A stretch of DNA of 64,000 nt, taken from assembly GCF_022919095.1 (NCBI RefSeq), contig NZ_CP095073.1, forward strand, positions 2,914,001-2,978,000. The letters are read 5' to 3'. This DNA comes from Halobacillus salinarum (GTDB taxonomy: Bacteria; Bacillota; Bacilli; Bacillales; Halobacillaceae). Below the pieces are notes generated by a model. That model saw only the letters and a program-made list of their open reading frames with translations, was not told the DNA's origin and ran no database searches. Shown piece after piece: positions 33,968-43,403 of this stretch. Position numbers and translations under genes: made by a program. Positions within the stretch are counted from its first letter, which is position 1. The number at the start of each line of letters is the position of its first letter.

Positions 33968-35188
33968 CTATGAATTTCCACTCAGCCCGAGTTTTCTAAT
34001 CAACGGTTTAATGGACAAGCCTTGAACAAGTAGTGAAAACAGGACTACTGAAAAGGTGAAGAGAAGCACTTCATCCCTTCCACCGAAGTCTTCAGGCAGA
34101 CTTAATGCCAAGGCTACGGATAGACTTCCACGCAAGCCGCCCCAATTTAAGAGAATACGCTCTTTTCTCGTTATCCCATTGATTCTGCTCGTGCTAATAT
34201 AAAGAGCAATCGTACGTCCAGCTAACACAATGAGAATCGCCAGTGGAATGAACATCCAGTTTGCGCTAAAGTCGACATTGCGTATTTCAAGTCCGATCAT
34301 TAAAAAAATTAAAGAGTTAGCGAGCAAAGTAATGACGTCCCAGAACGTATTAATATTGGTCCTCGTCTGTTTAGACATTCCTATCCTCGCTCCATATTCT
34401 CCAAATATCAAACCGGCTACAACGACAGCAATGACACCGGACGTGTGAAAATGCTCTGCGATAAAATAACTACCAAAGAACAATAAAGCACTAAAAGCAA
34501 TCTCCAAAGGGTAATCGTCGTAAAGTCTGATGATTTGCGAGAATATGTAACCCAAAACACTGCCAATGAGAGCACCTCCGACAGCAAACTGCAAAAACAA
34601 TAGAATACCGCTGCCTAGTCCAGACCATCCCATCTCAATATAGGTAAGCAAATAAATACTCGAGATCTTAAAGAGAACGACGGCAATTCCGTCATTAAAT
34701 AACGACTCTCCCTCCATCACTGTAGAAAGCTTCTGAGAGACGCCGAGAGTTTTGAAAATCGATAATACACTAATTGGATCCGTAGCACTCATAAGAGCTG
34801 CAAAGGTAAAAGAAACCGCTAACGGAAGATCAAGTAGAAAATAAGCGCCTCCGCCTATACATATAAAAGAGAGAAAAGTTCCTAAAAAGGCCAGGCTGAT
34901 CACTGGTTTTTTTTGATTATATAAGTGGTGAAACGGCAGCTTCAATGTAGCGTCTCCTAGTAATATAGGAAGAAACAGGGAAATAATCGTTGCCTCAAAG
35001 ACCTCGGATTGGGTAATATAAAACTCCGCTTCTTCCAGATAAGGGATTTGGGTGAGCCCAAGCAGAAGTCCTACGACTACAAGCGCAATCGAGTAAGGCT
35101 CTTTTAATAATTTCGCTATAGCGATCACACTGACAGAGATCGCAAGTAAAATGAGTATTTGAATGAAAGCTTCGTGAAATCCATGCAT
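33968..35188 (-). CDS. Cation:proton antiporter (CPA1 family)
   Basis: The 406-residue membrane protein has 11-12 predicted helices. It contains the antiporter core ALMSATDPISVLSIFKTLGVSQKLSTVMEGESLFNDGIAVVLF, with the conserved TDP and the ESLFND acidic pair of CPA1 Na+/H+ exchangers, and GVIAVVVAGLIFG and WGGLRGSLSVALALSLP further on. It probably exports Na+ (or K+) for protons, relevant for a salt-tolerant host. The start ATG 35188 follows GGAGGTAAGAGTAAGC. Confidence 0.9.
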   Translation of the reverse strand: MHGFHEAFIQILILLAISVSVIAIAKLLKEPYSIALVVVGLLLGLTQIPYLEEAEFYITQSEVFEATIISLFLPILLGDATLKLPFHHLYNQKKPVISLAFLGTFLSFICIGGGAYFLLDLPLAVSFTFAALMSATDPISVLSIFKTLGVSQKLSTVMEGESLFNDGIAVVLFKISSIYLLTYIEMGWSGLGSGILLFLQFAVGGALIGSVLGYIFSQIIRLYDDYPLEIAFSALLFFGSYFIAEHFHTSGVIAVVVAGLIFGEYGARIGMSKQTRTNINTFWDVITLLANSLIFLMIGLEIRNVDFSANWMFIPLAILIVLAGRTIALYISTSRINGITRKERILLNWGGLRGSLSVALALSLPEDFGGRDEVLLFTFSVVLFSLLVQGLSIKPLIRKLGLSGNS

Positions 35189-35347
35189 GCTTACTCTTAC
35201 CTCCATTGGCATAATATACCTCTTATTGTGTCATAATTTACAAGCAAATTCTATCTGCTTCCTACAATTTTCCCCTTGAATCGAAAAGGTTAATGAATGT
35301 TATTAACGGGTACACAATTACGGAAGTTTGTTAAGGAGGTGCACGGA

Positions 35348-36349
35348 ATGCAAAAAATAACGATTCCAAACACAGAGATGAATGCTTCCCGTATTGGTCT
35401 AGGCACTTGGGCAATCGGGGGATGGATGTGGGGTGGTACGGACGAGCAACAATCCATTAAAACCATCCACTCTGCTTTAGATAAAGGAATAAACTTAATT
35501 GATACAGCTCCTGTCTACGGATTCGGAGAGTCGGAACAAATCATTGGAAAAGCGATTGCGCAGACCGGAAACCGGGAAGATCTGCTTTTGGCTACGAAAG
35601 TAGGCATGGACTGGAAAGGAGAAAAAGTCTTCCGCAATGCGAGTAAAGAAAGGATTCACCAAGAAGTAGAGGATTCCTTAAAAAGGCTCGGCACCGATTA
35701 TATAGATATTTACCAAGTGCATTGGCCGGATCCATTAACTCCTCTCCATGAAACTGCAGAAGCGCTTCACTATTTGCATAAACAGGGCAAAATCAGGGCG
35801 ATAGGAGTAAGTAATTTCTCAAGGGAGCAAATGGATGTCTTCCGTGAGGCAGCTCCTATTCATACGCTTCAGCCCCCTTACAATTTGTTTGAACGGGAAA
35901 TTGAAGATGATATTCTCCCTTACGTAAAGGACCATCAAATGACTTCACTTACTTACGGTTCCCTGTGCCGAGGTTTATTATCAGGAAAAATGTCTCAAGA
36001 CCGTGAGTTTAAAGGGGATGATTTACGTAACAATGATCCTAAATTTCAGCAGCCGCGATTTAATCAATACTTGAACGCTGTTCAGGAATTAGATGAACTT
36101 GCTCAAGAAAGGTTTAATAAAAATGTGCTACATCTTGCTTTGAGATGGGTTCTTGAACAGCCCGCCTCCGGAATTGCATTAATGGGAGGACGACGTCCTG
36201 ATCAGCTTCAACCAGTTACTGAAATTGACGACTTCCAAATCGATGAAAAAACCATGCACGATATTGACGAAATTCTTCGTAAACATATTGATGACCCCGT
36301 GGGACCGGAATTTATGGCTCCCCCGGACCGCCAGCACTTGGAACTGTAA
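35348..36349 (+). CDS. Aldo/keto reductase
   Basis: The 333-residue TIM-barrel NADPH oxidoreductase has the catalytic tetrad Asp and Tyr in NLIDTAPVYGFGESE (about residues 50-64), Lys in LLLATKVGMDW (about 85) and His in IYQVHWPDP (about 120), plus IGVSNFSREQ and the C-terminal cofactor segment IALMGGRRPDQL. It belongs to the general YhdN-like stress-associated group; the substrate is unknown. The start ATG 35348 follows AAGGAGGTGCACGGA. It ends in its own terminator. Confidence 0.9.
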   Translation: MQKITIPNTEMNASRIGLGTWAIGGWMWGGTDEQQSIKTIHSALDKGINLIDTAPVYGFGESEQIIGKAIAQTGNREDLLLATKVGMDWKGEKVFRNASKERIHQEVEDSLKRLGTDYIDIYQVHWPDPLTPLHETAEALHYLHKQGKIRAIGVSNFSREQMDVFREAAPIHTLQPPYNLFEREIEDDILPYVKDHQMTSLTYGSLCRGLLSGKMSQDREFKGDDLRNNDPKFQQPRFNQYLNAVQELDELAQERFNKNVLHLALRWVLEQPASGIALMGGRRPDQLQPVTEIDDFQIDEKTMHDIDEILRKHIDDPVGPEFMAPPDRQHLEL

Positions 36350-36381
36350 ATCAACAATTTAATAATCGTAATTTGTTAATG

Positions 36382-36414
36382 AAAAAGCCTGAAGAACAAG
36401 TCTTCAGGCTTTTT
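36382..36414 (+). terminator. Terminator of the aldo/keto reductase gene
   Basis: Arms AAAAAGCCTGAAG and CTTCAGGCTTTTT. Confidence 0.88.
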
Positions 36415-36478
36415 ACAATGCCTTTCATCTGCAGCGTCTTCTTTCACAGCCGAAAATTCAGAAAAAATAAAAAAATCC

Positions 36479-36506
36479 GTGACAAATAAACTGCTTATGT
36501 TATACT
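36479..36506 (+). promoter_or_regulatory. SigA-type promoter of the abg-like operon
   Basis: GTGACA and TATACT separated by 16 bases, each five of six to consensus. The first gene starts 57 bases downstream of the -10. Confidence 0.65.
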
Positions 36507-36523
36507 ACCCATTAACGGAATGT

Positions 36524-36542
36524 TTAAGGAATATTTCCTTAA
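36524..36542. promoter_or_regulatory. Candidate operator 1 of the abg-like locus
   Basis: Perfect 8-3-8 palindrome TTAAGGAATATTTCCTTAA, about 11-30 bases downstream of the expected transcription start. A related dyad (operator 2) precedes abgT. Shared core: TTAA, GGAA, 3 bases, TTCC, TTAA. Confidence 0.6.
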
Positions 36543-36562
36543 TTAAAGAAAGGAGGAAATAT

Positions 36563-37762
36563 ATGAAAGAGCAGCTTACAAAAATCATTCAAGAAATAGA
36601 ACCAGAAATGATTTCAATTCGCAGACAGCTTCATCAGTATCCGGAGCTTAGCGGCGAAGAAGTTCACACTTCTAAGTTAATTCAAGACAAACTTAAAAAT
36701 TATGACATCCCGTTTCAAACCGGATTTGCCGGTACTGGGGTTTTAGGAATTATTAAAGGAAACCATTCCGGAAAAACTGTGGCTTTAAGAGCTGACATGG
36801 ATGCTCTGCCAATTACAGAAATGAATCAACATTCGTATTGCTCAACAAAATCCGGCAAAATGCATGCTTGTGGGCATGATGCGCATACAGCCATGCTATT
36901 GGCAGCCGGCTATACGTTAAACAAGCTTAAAGAAGACATTCAAGGCACTGTTTTGCTCGTATTCCAGCCCTCTGAGGAGAACGCTCCTGTTGGAGGTGCA
37001 AAACAAATGCTTGAAGATGGGCTTTTTGCCGAATACACTCCAGATGTAATCTATGGGCAGCATGTGTGGCCAAGCCTCCCTTCAGGACAAGTTGGGGTTC
37101 GTGATTATGAAATGATGGGAGCGTCAGACCGCTTCCGAGTCGTAGTAAAAGGCAAAGGTGGTCATGCGAGCATGCCTCAAGACACAACCGATGCCATTAT
37201 TATTTCCAACCAAATGATCGCAAGCCTGCAGACCATTGTCAGTCGGAACATCAATCCACTTGAAGCCGCCGTCCTGACCATCGGAAAAATTGAAGGCGGC
37301 TATCGTTATAATGTGATCGCCGATCAAGTTACATTTGAAGGCACTGTCCGTACTTATTCAAGTCAAGTGAAAGAACGTGTAAAAGAACGTCTGTACCAAA
37401 TTATTAACCAAACAGCGGCTGCGTATGATGGTGAAACTGAAATTGAATATTTAGATGGCTATCCGGCAACAATCAATACCCCGAAGTGGGCAGGACAAGT
37501 TCGTCTTACTGCTTCAGAGTTGTTTGGAGAGGAAGCTGTCCCTGAAGTACAACCAGTATTAGCGGGAGAAGATTTCTCCAGATTCCTGGAAAAATACCCT
37601 GGTGCATTTATTTGGCTGGGGACGCAAATCCAAAATGCAGATGAGCAAAAACCGCTCCATGATCCCCAATTTAAGTTAGATGAAAAGGCATTGCCTAAAG
37701 GTGCAGCACTTTTAACAAAAACTGCTTTGGATACATTAGTTCAACTGGCGGAGGAGGAATAG
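36563..37762 (+). CDS. M20 family amidohydrolase (N-acyl-amino acid/hippurate hydrolase type)
   Basis: The 399-residue metal-dependent amidase has RRQLHQYPELSGEE (residues 18-31), the metal site MHACGHDAHTAMLL (about 99-112), FQPSEENAPVGGAKQMLEDG (Glu ligand/catalytic region), the dimerisation domain with KGKGGHASMPQDTTDAI, and LAGEDFSRFLEKYPGAFIWLG near the end. It removes acyl groups from amino acids. First gene of the abg-like operon, two bases before abgA. The start ATG 36563 follows AAAGGAGGAAATAT. Confidence 0.88.
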   Translation: MKEQLTKIIQEIEPEMISIRRQLHQYPELSGEEVHTSKLIQDKLKNYDIPFQTGFAGTGVLGIIKGNHSGKTVALRADMDALPITEMNQHSYCSTKSGKMHACGHDAHTAMLLAAGYTLNKLKEDIQGTVLLVFQPSEENAPVGGAKQMLEDGLFAEYTPDVIYGQHVWPSLPSGQVGVRDYEMMGASDRFRVVVKGKGGHASMPQDTTDAIIISNQMIASLQTIVSRNINPLEAAVLTIGKIEGGYRYNVIADQVTFEGTVRTYSSQVKERVKERLYQIINQTAAAYDGETEIEYLDGYPATINTPKWAGQVRLTASELFGEEAVPEVQPVLAGEDFSRFLEKYPGAFIWLGTQIQNADEQKPLHDPQFKLDEKALPKGAALLTKTALDTLVQLAEEE

Positions 37763-37763
37763 C

Positions 37764-39058
37764 ATGGAAGATTTTGCCCAATCCTTCGCAAAAAACCTGA
37801 TTAATTGGAGACGCCGATTCCATGAGTGGCCGGAGCTTGGCTTTTTAGAATACTATACTACTTATCAAATTGCTACAGAGCTAAGCAGACTGGGATTTAC
37901 TATTTACCTCGGAAAAGATGTACTGAAAAGCAGCTCGAGGCTTGGTCTTCCTTCTAAACAGATAATCCAGGAAAACGAACAACGAGCATTACAATGGGGT
38001 GTCTCTGAAAATTACCTTAAAAAAATGCAGGGTGGACACACTGGGCTGATTGCTGTTTGGGACACTAAAAAAAGCGGCAAACACTTAGGTTTTCGTTTTG
38101 ATATCGATGCGCTTCCCATTCTTGAAACGACTGACGATGCCCATCTCCCTAAAGTAGAAGGCTTCCGTTCGAGAAGCGATGGGGTGATGCACGCTTGCGG
38201 ACATGACGGCCACGCAGCGATTGGTATGGGAGTGGCTCATTTCATTGCCGCTGACCATGAACATCTCAATGGAAAATTCACTCTCTTTTTTCAGCCAGCC
38301 GAAGAAGGCGGCCGAGGAGCTAAACCTATGATAGATCAAGGGTGGTTGGCAACTGTTGATGAATGGTATAGCGGGCATCTAGGTATTCAGCCCTTGCAAG
38401 CCGGGACAATTGCTGCTTCCACGAGAGGATTTCTAGCCTCTTCAAAAATCAATGCTGCCTTTCGCGGAACTGCTTCTCACGCTGGGATGAAACCCGAAGC
38501 CGGAAAAAATGCTCTTTTAGCAGCAGCAACTGCATCCGTCCACCTCTATGCCATTCCTAGAAATAGTTTGGGGCAGACGAGGGTAAATGTAGGCAGGCTG
38601 GAGGCAGGAAGCGGCAGAAACATAATAAGTGATCATGGTTATATCGAAGTTGAAACACGTGGAGAAACAAATGAGCTCAATCAATATGTAAAAAAAGAGG
38701 CTCTACGTATCATTCAAGCTGCAGCAGCTATGCATAATGTTGAGGAAGTTATTGAATTCGCCGGGGAAACAGAAGAGCTGCACTGCGATAAAGATCTCAT
38801 TGAGTTTATAGAAACCACGGTCCAGCAAAGCTCTCATGTTAATCATTTTATCCCGAGGCTCAAGTGTCAGGCTCGGAAGATGCAAGTCTGATGACAAATG
38901 AGGTTCAAAAAAATGGTGGAAAGGCGACGTACATGCTGTTTGGCTCCTCTCTCCCCTACGGCCATCACCACCCTTCCTTTGATTTTGAGGAAGATGCCTT
39001 AGTCACAGCCTTAGATACGTTGATCCAGATTATCAGGAGGAGGTCCAATATGTCATGA
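37764..39058 (+). CDS. abgA: AbgA-like amidohydrolase (aminobenzoyl-glutamate hydrolase subunit A type); reading frame broken
   Basis: In E. coli AbgA and AbgB together cleave p-aminobenzoyl-glutamate. This product matches AbgA across its length: WRRRFHEWPELGFLEY, SSSRLGLPSKQIIQENEQRALQWG, FRFDIDALPI, MHACGHDGHAAIGMGVAH, FFQPAEEGGRGAKPMID, ASHAGMKPEAGKNALLAAA and SGRNIISDHGYIEVETRG. The frame ends after HFIPRLK. One extra G at 38864 (AAG to AAGG) restores LKVSGSEDASLMTNEVQ and GHHHPSFDFEE, giving 431 residues. No AbgB-like partner with the E. coli length is present; the first M20 gene may take that role. The ATG follows GAGGAGGAATAGC. Confidence 0.83.
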
Positions 39059-40350
39059 ACGAAACAACCTCTTGGCTCAGCCAAAAATTAAAGCAATTAA
39101 ATGTAACAGATACAATGGCTACGAATGAAGGGTTTACAAGACTTAGTTATACAGCTGAAGAAGCAGAAGCACAGCAGGCATTTATCACCATATCCGAAGA
39201 GCTGGGATTGGATACTCATCAGGATGAAGCAGGAAATATTTGGGCCATGTGGCAGGCAGGTCCCGAAAACAATCCTGCAGTTGCTACCGGTTCCCATTTA
39301 GATACTGTCTTTAAAGGAGGTGGCTATGATGGTACGGCAGGTGTCTTATGCAGTTTAGGCGCCGTTAAGATTTTGAAAGAGAATGGATTCCAGCCAAAAA
39401 AAAATATTGCGGTGGTCTGTTTCGCTTCCGAAGAATCCGCACGCTTTGGAGTATCCACGATCGGAAGTAAAGCCGTTAGTGGTTTGCTTGACAAAGACCA
39501 ATTAGAGCGTATCAAGGATAACGAGGGAACAACTATTCGAAAGGCAGTTGAAAGCTTTGGCCTTGACTGGTCCACCATACAACAGGCTGAAAAACAGCCT
39601 GGTGAATTGGAAAGTTTTGTTGAGCTTCACATTGAACAAGGAACTGAAATTGAAGATCATGGAGCCGAAATAGGTATCGTCCGTGGAGTAGCATGTCCCG
39701 TCCGACTCAAGGTAACAGTACATGGAATGGCTAATCATACCGGAACTACCCCGATGGATAAAAGAAAGGATGCACTGGTCGCCATTGCTCCGTTCATTAC
39801 TTTTGTTAATGAAAAAGCAAAGCTGTTCAATGAATCCAGTAACCATAAATTAGTGGCCACTGTAAGTACTATGAATTTACAGCCGAACTATATGAATGTG
39901 ATCCCGGGAGAAGTTGAAGTCGGGGTGGATATCAGAAGTGTAGACGACGCATTAAAACGTGAACTCGCAAAGGAAATCATTGATTACTGTAAAGAGCTCG
40001 AAATTTCCTCTGGTATGGAGATCAAGGTGGAAACTCTCGTCGATAATGCTTCAGTCTTTTTGAATAAAGACGTCAAGAATAAGCTTGAGCACGTAGTCGA
40101 TAATCTGGGATATCGCTCTATCCCCCTTGATAGCGGCGCCGGACATGACGTTATGAATTTGGCCAAACGATGGCCGTCCGGATTAATTTTCATTCCATGT
40201 AAAGAAGGAATTAGTCACCATCCCACAGAATATGCGAGTATAGCTGATTTATACAAAGGCACAAAAATCATTGCAGACTATTTACGCATGGAAACAGGTG
40301 ATGAAAATGAAAGCAACAATTGGAGTGATCGGACCGGAAGACTCAGTTAA
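39055..40350 (+). CDS. Zn-dependent amidase of the hydantoinase/carbamoylase (AllC/AmaB) family
   Basis: An M20-type N-carbamoyl-L-amino acid hydrolase or allantoate amidohydrolase relative (431 residues). Metal and substrate motifs: GSHLDTVFKGGGYDGTAGVL (about 80-99), CFASEESARFGVSTIGSKA, ELHIEQGTEIEDHGAEIGIV, VHGMANHTGTTPMDKRKDAL and DSGAGHDVMNLA with the C-terminal His in EGISHHPTEYAS. The substrate is probably a ureido- or N-acyl-amino acid. The ATG overlaps the abgA stop (ATGA), and its 3' end overlaps the regulator gene by 44 bases, so all four genes are tightly coupled. Confidence 0.87.
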   Translation: MNETTSWLSQKLKQLNVTDTMATNEGFTRLSYTAEEAEAQQAFITISEELGLDTHQDEAGNIWAMWQAGPENNPAVATGSHLDTVFKGGGYDGTAGVLCSLGAVKILKENGFQPKKNIAVVCFASEESARFGVSTIGSKAVSGLLDKDQLERIKDNEGTTIRKAVESFGLDWSTIQQAEKQPGELESFVELHIEQGTEIEDHGAEIGIVRGVACPVRLKVTVHGMANHTGTTPMDKRKDALVAIAPFITFVNEKAKLFNESSNHKLVATVSTMNLQPNYMNVIPGEVEVGVDIRSVDDALKRELAKEIIDYCKELEISSGMEIKVETLVDNASVFLNKDVKNKLEHVVDNLGYRSIPLDSGAGHDVMNLAKRWPSGLIFIPCKEGISHHPTEYASIADLYKGTKIIADYLRMETGDENESNNWSDRTGRLS

Positions 40351-41608
40351 GCGCATTATGTATGTGGCCGAAGAATTTAAGGACATTCAATTTATCCCTT
40401 ATGTTTATGAGGACTTAGAAGAAATAAGATCCATCCTGCTCGATCACAGAACAGAAGTTGACCAATGGTTTTTTTCTGGAGTGTTGAACTATTCGTTCGC
40501 CATAGACAATCAACTCGTAACAAAAGAGGAAGCAAGCTTCCCTCCTTTACACGGCTCAAGCTTCTTTGGAGTACTTTTAGAAGCCCAGCTTGTTTCAGAA
40601 AAGGTGTTTACTAAAGTTAGTATTGATACGGTTTCCACAGAAGAGTTTGAAAAAGTACTTTCCTTTAACCGTTTGAATAAGCTTGTCTATTACAATCACC
40701 CTTTTGAAGATTTCAGGGATCCAGATAAGCTTGCAGAATCGCACAAACGATTATTCGAACAGGACAAGACTGAAGTCGTCATTACGTCCATTAAGTCTGT
40801 CTATTATAATCTTAAAGAATATGGTGTACCTGTCTATCGGGTTACTCCTTCTTATCTATCCATCCGAATGGTAATCCAATATTTGGAAGAGCGTGCCCAA
40901 TCCAAACGCTACCGCAATTCACAAGTAGCCATAATTGGATGCCGCGTCCAATTCGATTTAGTGAAACTGGACGAACTTTATTATTCGTTTAAGATGAAAT
41001 ACCAGGAGCTTGATTTACGAAGAGCCCTTCTGCAAATCTCTGAAAAATCAAGAGGGTCTCTCATGCAGCTTGGAGATGGACTGTTTTTTATTTTTACTAC
41101 CCGCGGAGAACTTAGTGAAGAAGCCTACCTCGATTTATTTTCATTAATCGAAGAAGTGAAGCTTCAAGCTAACGTCGATGCCATAATCTCTATTGGTTTC
41201 GGTGAAACTGTCTCCCAGGCTGAACAGAATGTTCAATTAGGTTTTCAAAATCGTCCAAATAAGCAGGACACTACAATCATCCAAGTAGATGAAGATCAAT
41301 CGATTACCTTACATGACGAGAGCAGTCAAATTTCCTATCAGACAGTGGAAACCGGGGATGCTTGGAAAGAAAAAATTAAACATGCGGCGATCAGCCCGGG
41401 TGTTGTTTCCAAAATTCTTGCCTACGCGAAGCAATACCACCGTCTCGAATTTACCTCTCAGGATCTCTCCCGCTGGCTTAACAGCACAGAAAGAAATGGA
41501 AGAAGGATATTGACAGAAATGGAGAAATCCGGACTCGTTGAACAATGTGGTGAAGCGCAATCCGGCGAAAGAGGCCGTCCTAGAAAAGTGTACACCTTTA
41601 AAAAATAA
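40307..41608 (+). CDS. Probable transcriptional regulator of the abg-like locus
   Basis: A 433-residue protein with an N-terminal sensory part (MKATIGVIGPEDSVKRIMYV and IQFIPYVYEDLEEI, like the Rossmann-type region of PrpR-like effector domains), a middle region (VDAIISIGFGETVSQAEQNVQLG, reminiscent of GGDEF-like or cyclase-fold modules), and a C-terminal winged helix: EFTSQDLSRWLNSTERNGRRILTEMEKSGLVEQ, then RGRPRKVYTF. I do not recognise a named family. Overlap with the amidase gene and palindromes before both transcription units suggest it controls the locus. ATG 40307 is chosen for AGGTGATGAAA; ATG 40301 is an alternative. Confidence 0.65.
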   Translation: MKATIGVIGPEDSVKRIMYVAEEFKDIQFIPYVYEDLEEIRSILLDHRTEVDQWFFSGVLNYSFAIDNQLVTKEEASFPPLHGSSFFGVLLEAQLVSEKVFTKVSIDTVSTEEFEKVLSFNRLNKLVYYNHPFEDFRDPDKLAESHKRLFEQDKTEVVITSIKSVYYNLKEYGVPVYRVTPSYLSIRMVIQYLEERAQSKRYRNSQVAIIGCRVQFDLVKLDELYYSFKMKYQELDLRRALLQISEKSRGSLMQLGDGLFFIFTTRGELSEEAYLDLFSLIEEVKLQANVDAIISIGFGETVSQAEQNVQLGFQNRPNKQDTTIIQVDEDQSITLHDESSQISYQTVETGDAWKEKIKHAAISPGVVSKILAYAKQYHRLEFTSQDLSRWLNSTERNGRRILTEMEKSGLVEQCGEAQSGERGRPRKVYTFKK

Positions 41609-41690
41609 AAAGCATATAGCTCTTAGATTTATAAGAAAATTTTTTCAGGTTAAAATTCTGATATTTCTAAATTATTCCTATTTACGGTAT

Positions 41691-41713
41691 ATTAAAGGAA
41701 ATTTTCCATTAAT
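41691..41713. promoter_or_regulatory. Candidate operator 2 of the abg-like locus
   Basis: Eleven-base arms ATTAAAGGAAA and TTTCCATTAAT around one T, with a single mismatch. It shares the TTAA-GGAA-N3-TTCC-TTAA plan with 36524-36542, and overlaps a possible -10 (TATATT, 41688-41693) 38 bases before abgT. Confidence 0.55.
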
Positions 41714-41730
41714 TATTAGAAAGGAAGATC

Positions 41731-43250
41731 ATGTTGACAACAACCACGAGTAAAAATAAAGGATTGTCGCGTTTCTTAAATGTTGTAGAACGAGCAGGTA
41801 ATAAACTGCCTGACCCGTTTATGCTGTTTGTTTATCTTGCTTTTTTTGTCATCATTCTCTCCTGGGTGATCTCACTGTTTGACGTCTCTTTTATTAAGCC
41901 CGGGGAGAAGAAGAGATCGCCATAAAAAGCCTTGTCTCTTCTGAAGGTTTGAAATTTATTTTAACGTCTATGCTTGAAAATTTCGTTGGATTTAAACCGC
42001 TTGGTCTTGTATTAGCCATGATGCTCGGAATTGGTCTTGCAGATAAAGTCGGCTTGTTAGAAACAGCGATTAAAAGCACAATTCTAAAAGCTCCACCTGC
42101 TCTTGTCACTTATGCAGTCATCTTTGTAGGTATTTTAGGTAACTTAGCTTCAGATGCAGCATTTGTAATTGTCCCGCCCCTCGCTGCCATGGTCTTTTAC
42201 ACGATTGGCCGTCACCCTCTAGCGGGACTTGCTGCCGGATTTGCCGGAGTAGGAGCCGGATTCACAGCGAACATTATCATAGCTGGTACTGATGCACTTT
42301 TGTCTGGAATCTCCACAGAAGTAATGGAAAGCCTTGACTCAAATATCGTTGTAACACCGGTAGATAACTGGTACTTCATGATGGCTTCCGTCGTTGTTCT
42401 ATCTATTACAGGTGCCCTTGTCACTGAGAAAATCGTAGAACCTCGTCTCGGAAAATATGAAGGGAAAGGCGGAGAGGAAATGGAAGCTTCCACCTCTCTT
42501 GAAAAACGGGGACTAAGGAACGCGGCTTTTGCGGGAATTGGATTTATCGTCCTGCTCGCTGCCGTCATCGCCTTCCCTGGTTCTCCACTGCGAAATGATG
42601 ATGGGGGTATGATCCCTTCCCCGTTTCTTGATGGGATCGTTCCAATCATTTTATTCTTGTTTATCATTCTCGGCCTTTCTTATGGAGTGACGGTTAAAAA
42701 GATCAGTTCAACGAAAGATATATCAAAGTACATGGGCGAAGCGATGAAGGATATGTCCGGATTTATTGTACTCATCTTTGCTGCCGCCCAGTTTATTTCA
42801 TATTTTGACTGGACGAACCTTGGAACATGGATCGCAGTAAGCGGTGCAAATTTCCTTGAGTCCATGGGGCTGACAGGTATAGGCGTTATTCTAGGCTTTG
42901 TTCTGCTTACCGCAGTTATGAACCTTCTCATCTTCAGTGGTTCAGCTCAATGGGCATTAGAAGCACCTATCTTCATTAAGATGTTTTACTTTTTAGATTA
43001 CAACCCTGCTTTTATTCAAGCTGCTTATAGAATTGCAGATTCATCTACAAATATTATTACTCCAATGAACCCTTATATTATCATCGTCCTGGCTTTCATG
43101 AAGGAATATGACAAAAAAGCCGGGCTTGGCACCTTAATTGCCCTAATGCTTCCTTACAGTATTTGCTTCCTTAGCGTATGGATTATCCTGCTTCTCACAT
43201 TTGCTCTGTTGGGTATTCCGTTCGGCCCTGGTGTAGGGATGTATTTGTAA
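41731..43250 (+). CDS. abgT: AbgT-family transporter (p-aminobenzoyl-glutamate importer type); reading frame broken
   Basis: AbgT proteins are membrane transporters of aminobenzoyl-glutamate; some act as drug exporters. The first frame (GLSRFLNVVERAGNKLPDPFMLFVYLAFFVII) ends after FIKPGE. The rest (FVGFKPLGLVLAMMLGIGLADKVGL, AGFAGVGAGFTANIIIAGTDALLSGIS, ADSSTNIITPMNPYIIIVLAFM) is in another frame. One extra G near 41907 gives KPGEEEIAIKSLVSSEGLKFIL and 506 residues, the family length, with about 11-13 helices. The ATG follows AAAGGAAGATC. Being transcribed apart from the hydrolases but with a similar operator, it fits one regulon. Confidence 0.85.
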
Positions 43251-43263
43251 TTGTTAAAACTAT

Positions 43264-43290
43264 TCCACCGGAAAACATCCGGTGGTTCTT
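43264..43290 (+). terminator. Terminator of abgT
   Basis: CCACCGG and CCGGTGG arms, then TTCTTTTTTTT. Confidence 0.85.
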
Positions 43291-43361
43291 TTTTTTGAAA
43301 AAATGGAGCCGCTTTAATTTTGACACCCTATTAAAAATGGATTACTATTCATTTAAAAGAA

Positions 43362-43377
43362 CTTATCATTTGATAAG
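43362..43377. promoter_or_regulatory. TetR-type operator 1
   Basis: Palindrome CTTATCA-TT-TGATAAG, 26 bases before the tetR-like start. The same arms recur at 44063-44078. Confidence 0.7.
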
Positions 43378-43403
43378 ATGCATTCACTTAAAGGATCGAT
43401 GCT

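Noticed and set aside
42212-42667. 151-codon frame antisense to abgT
   Set aside because: Shadow of a hydrophobic transporter gene, with no ribosome site.
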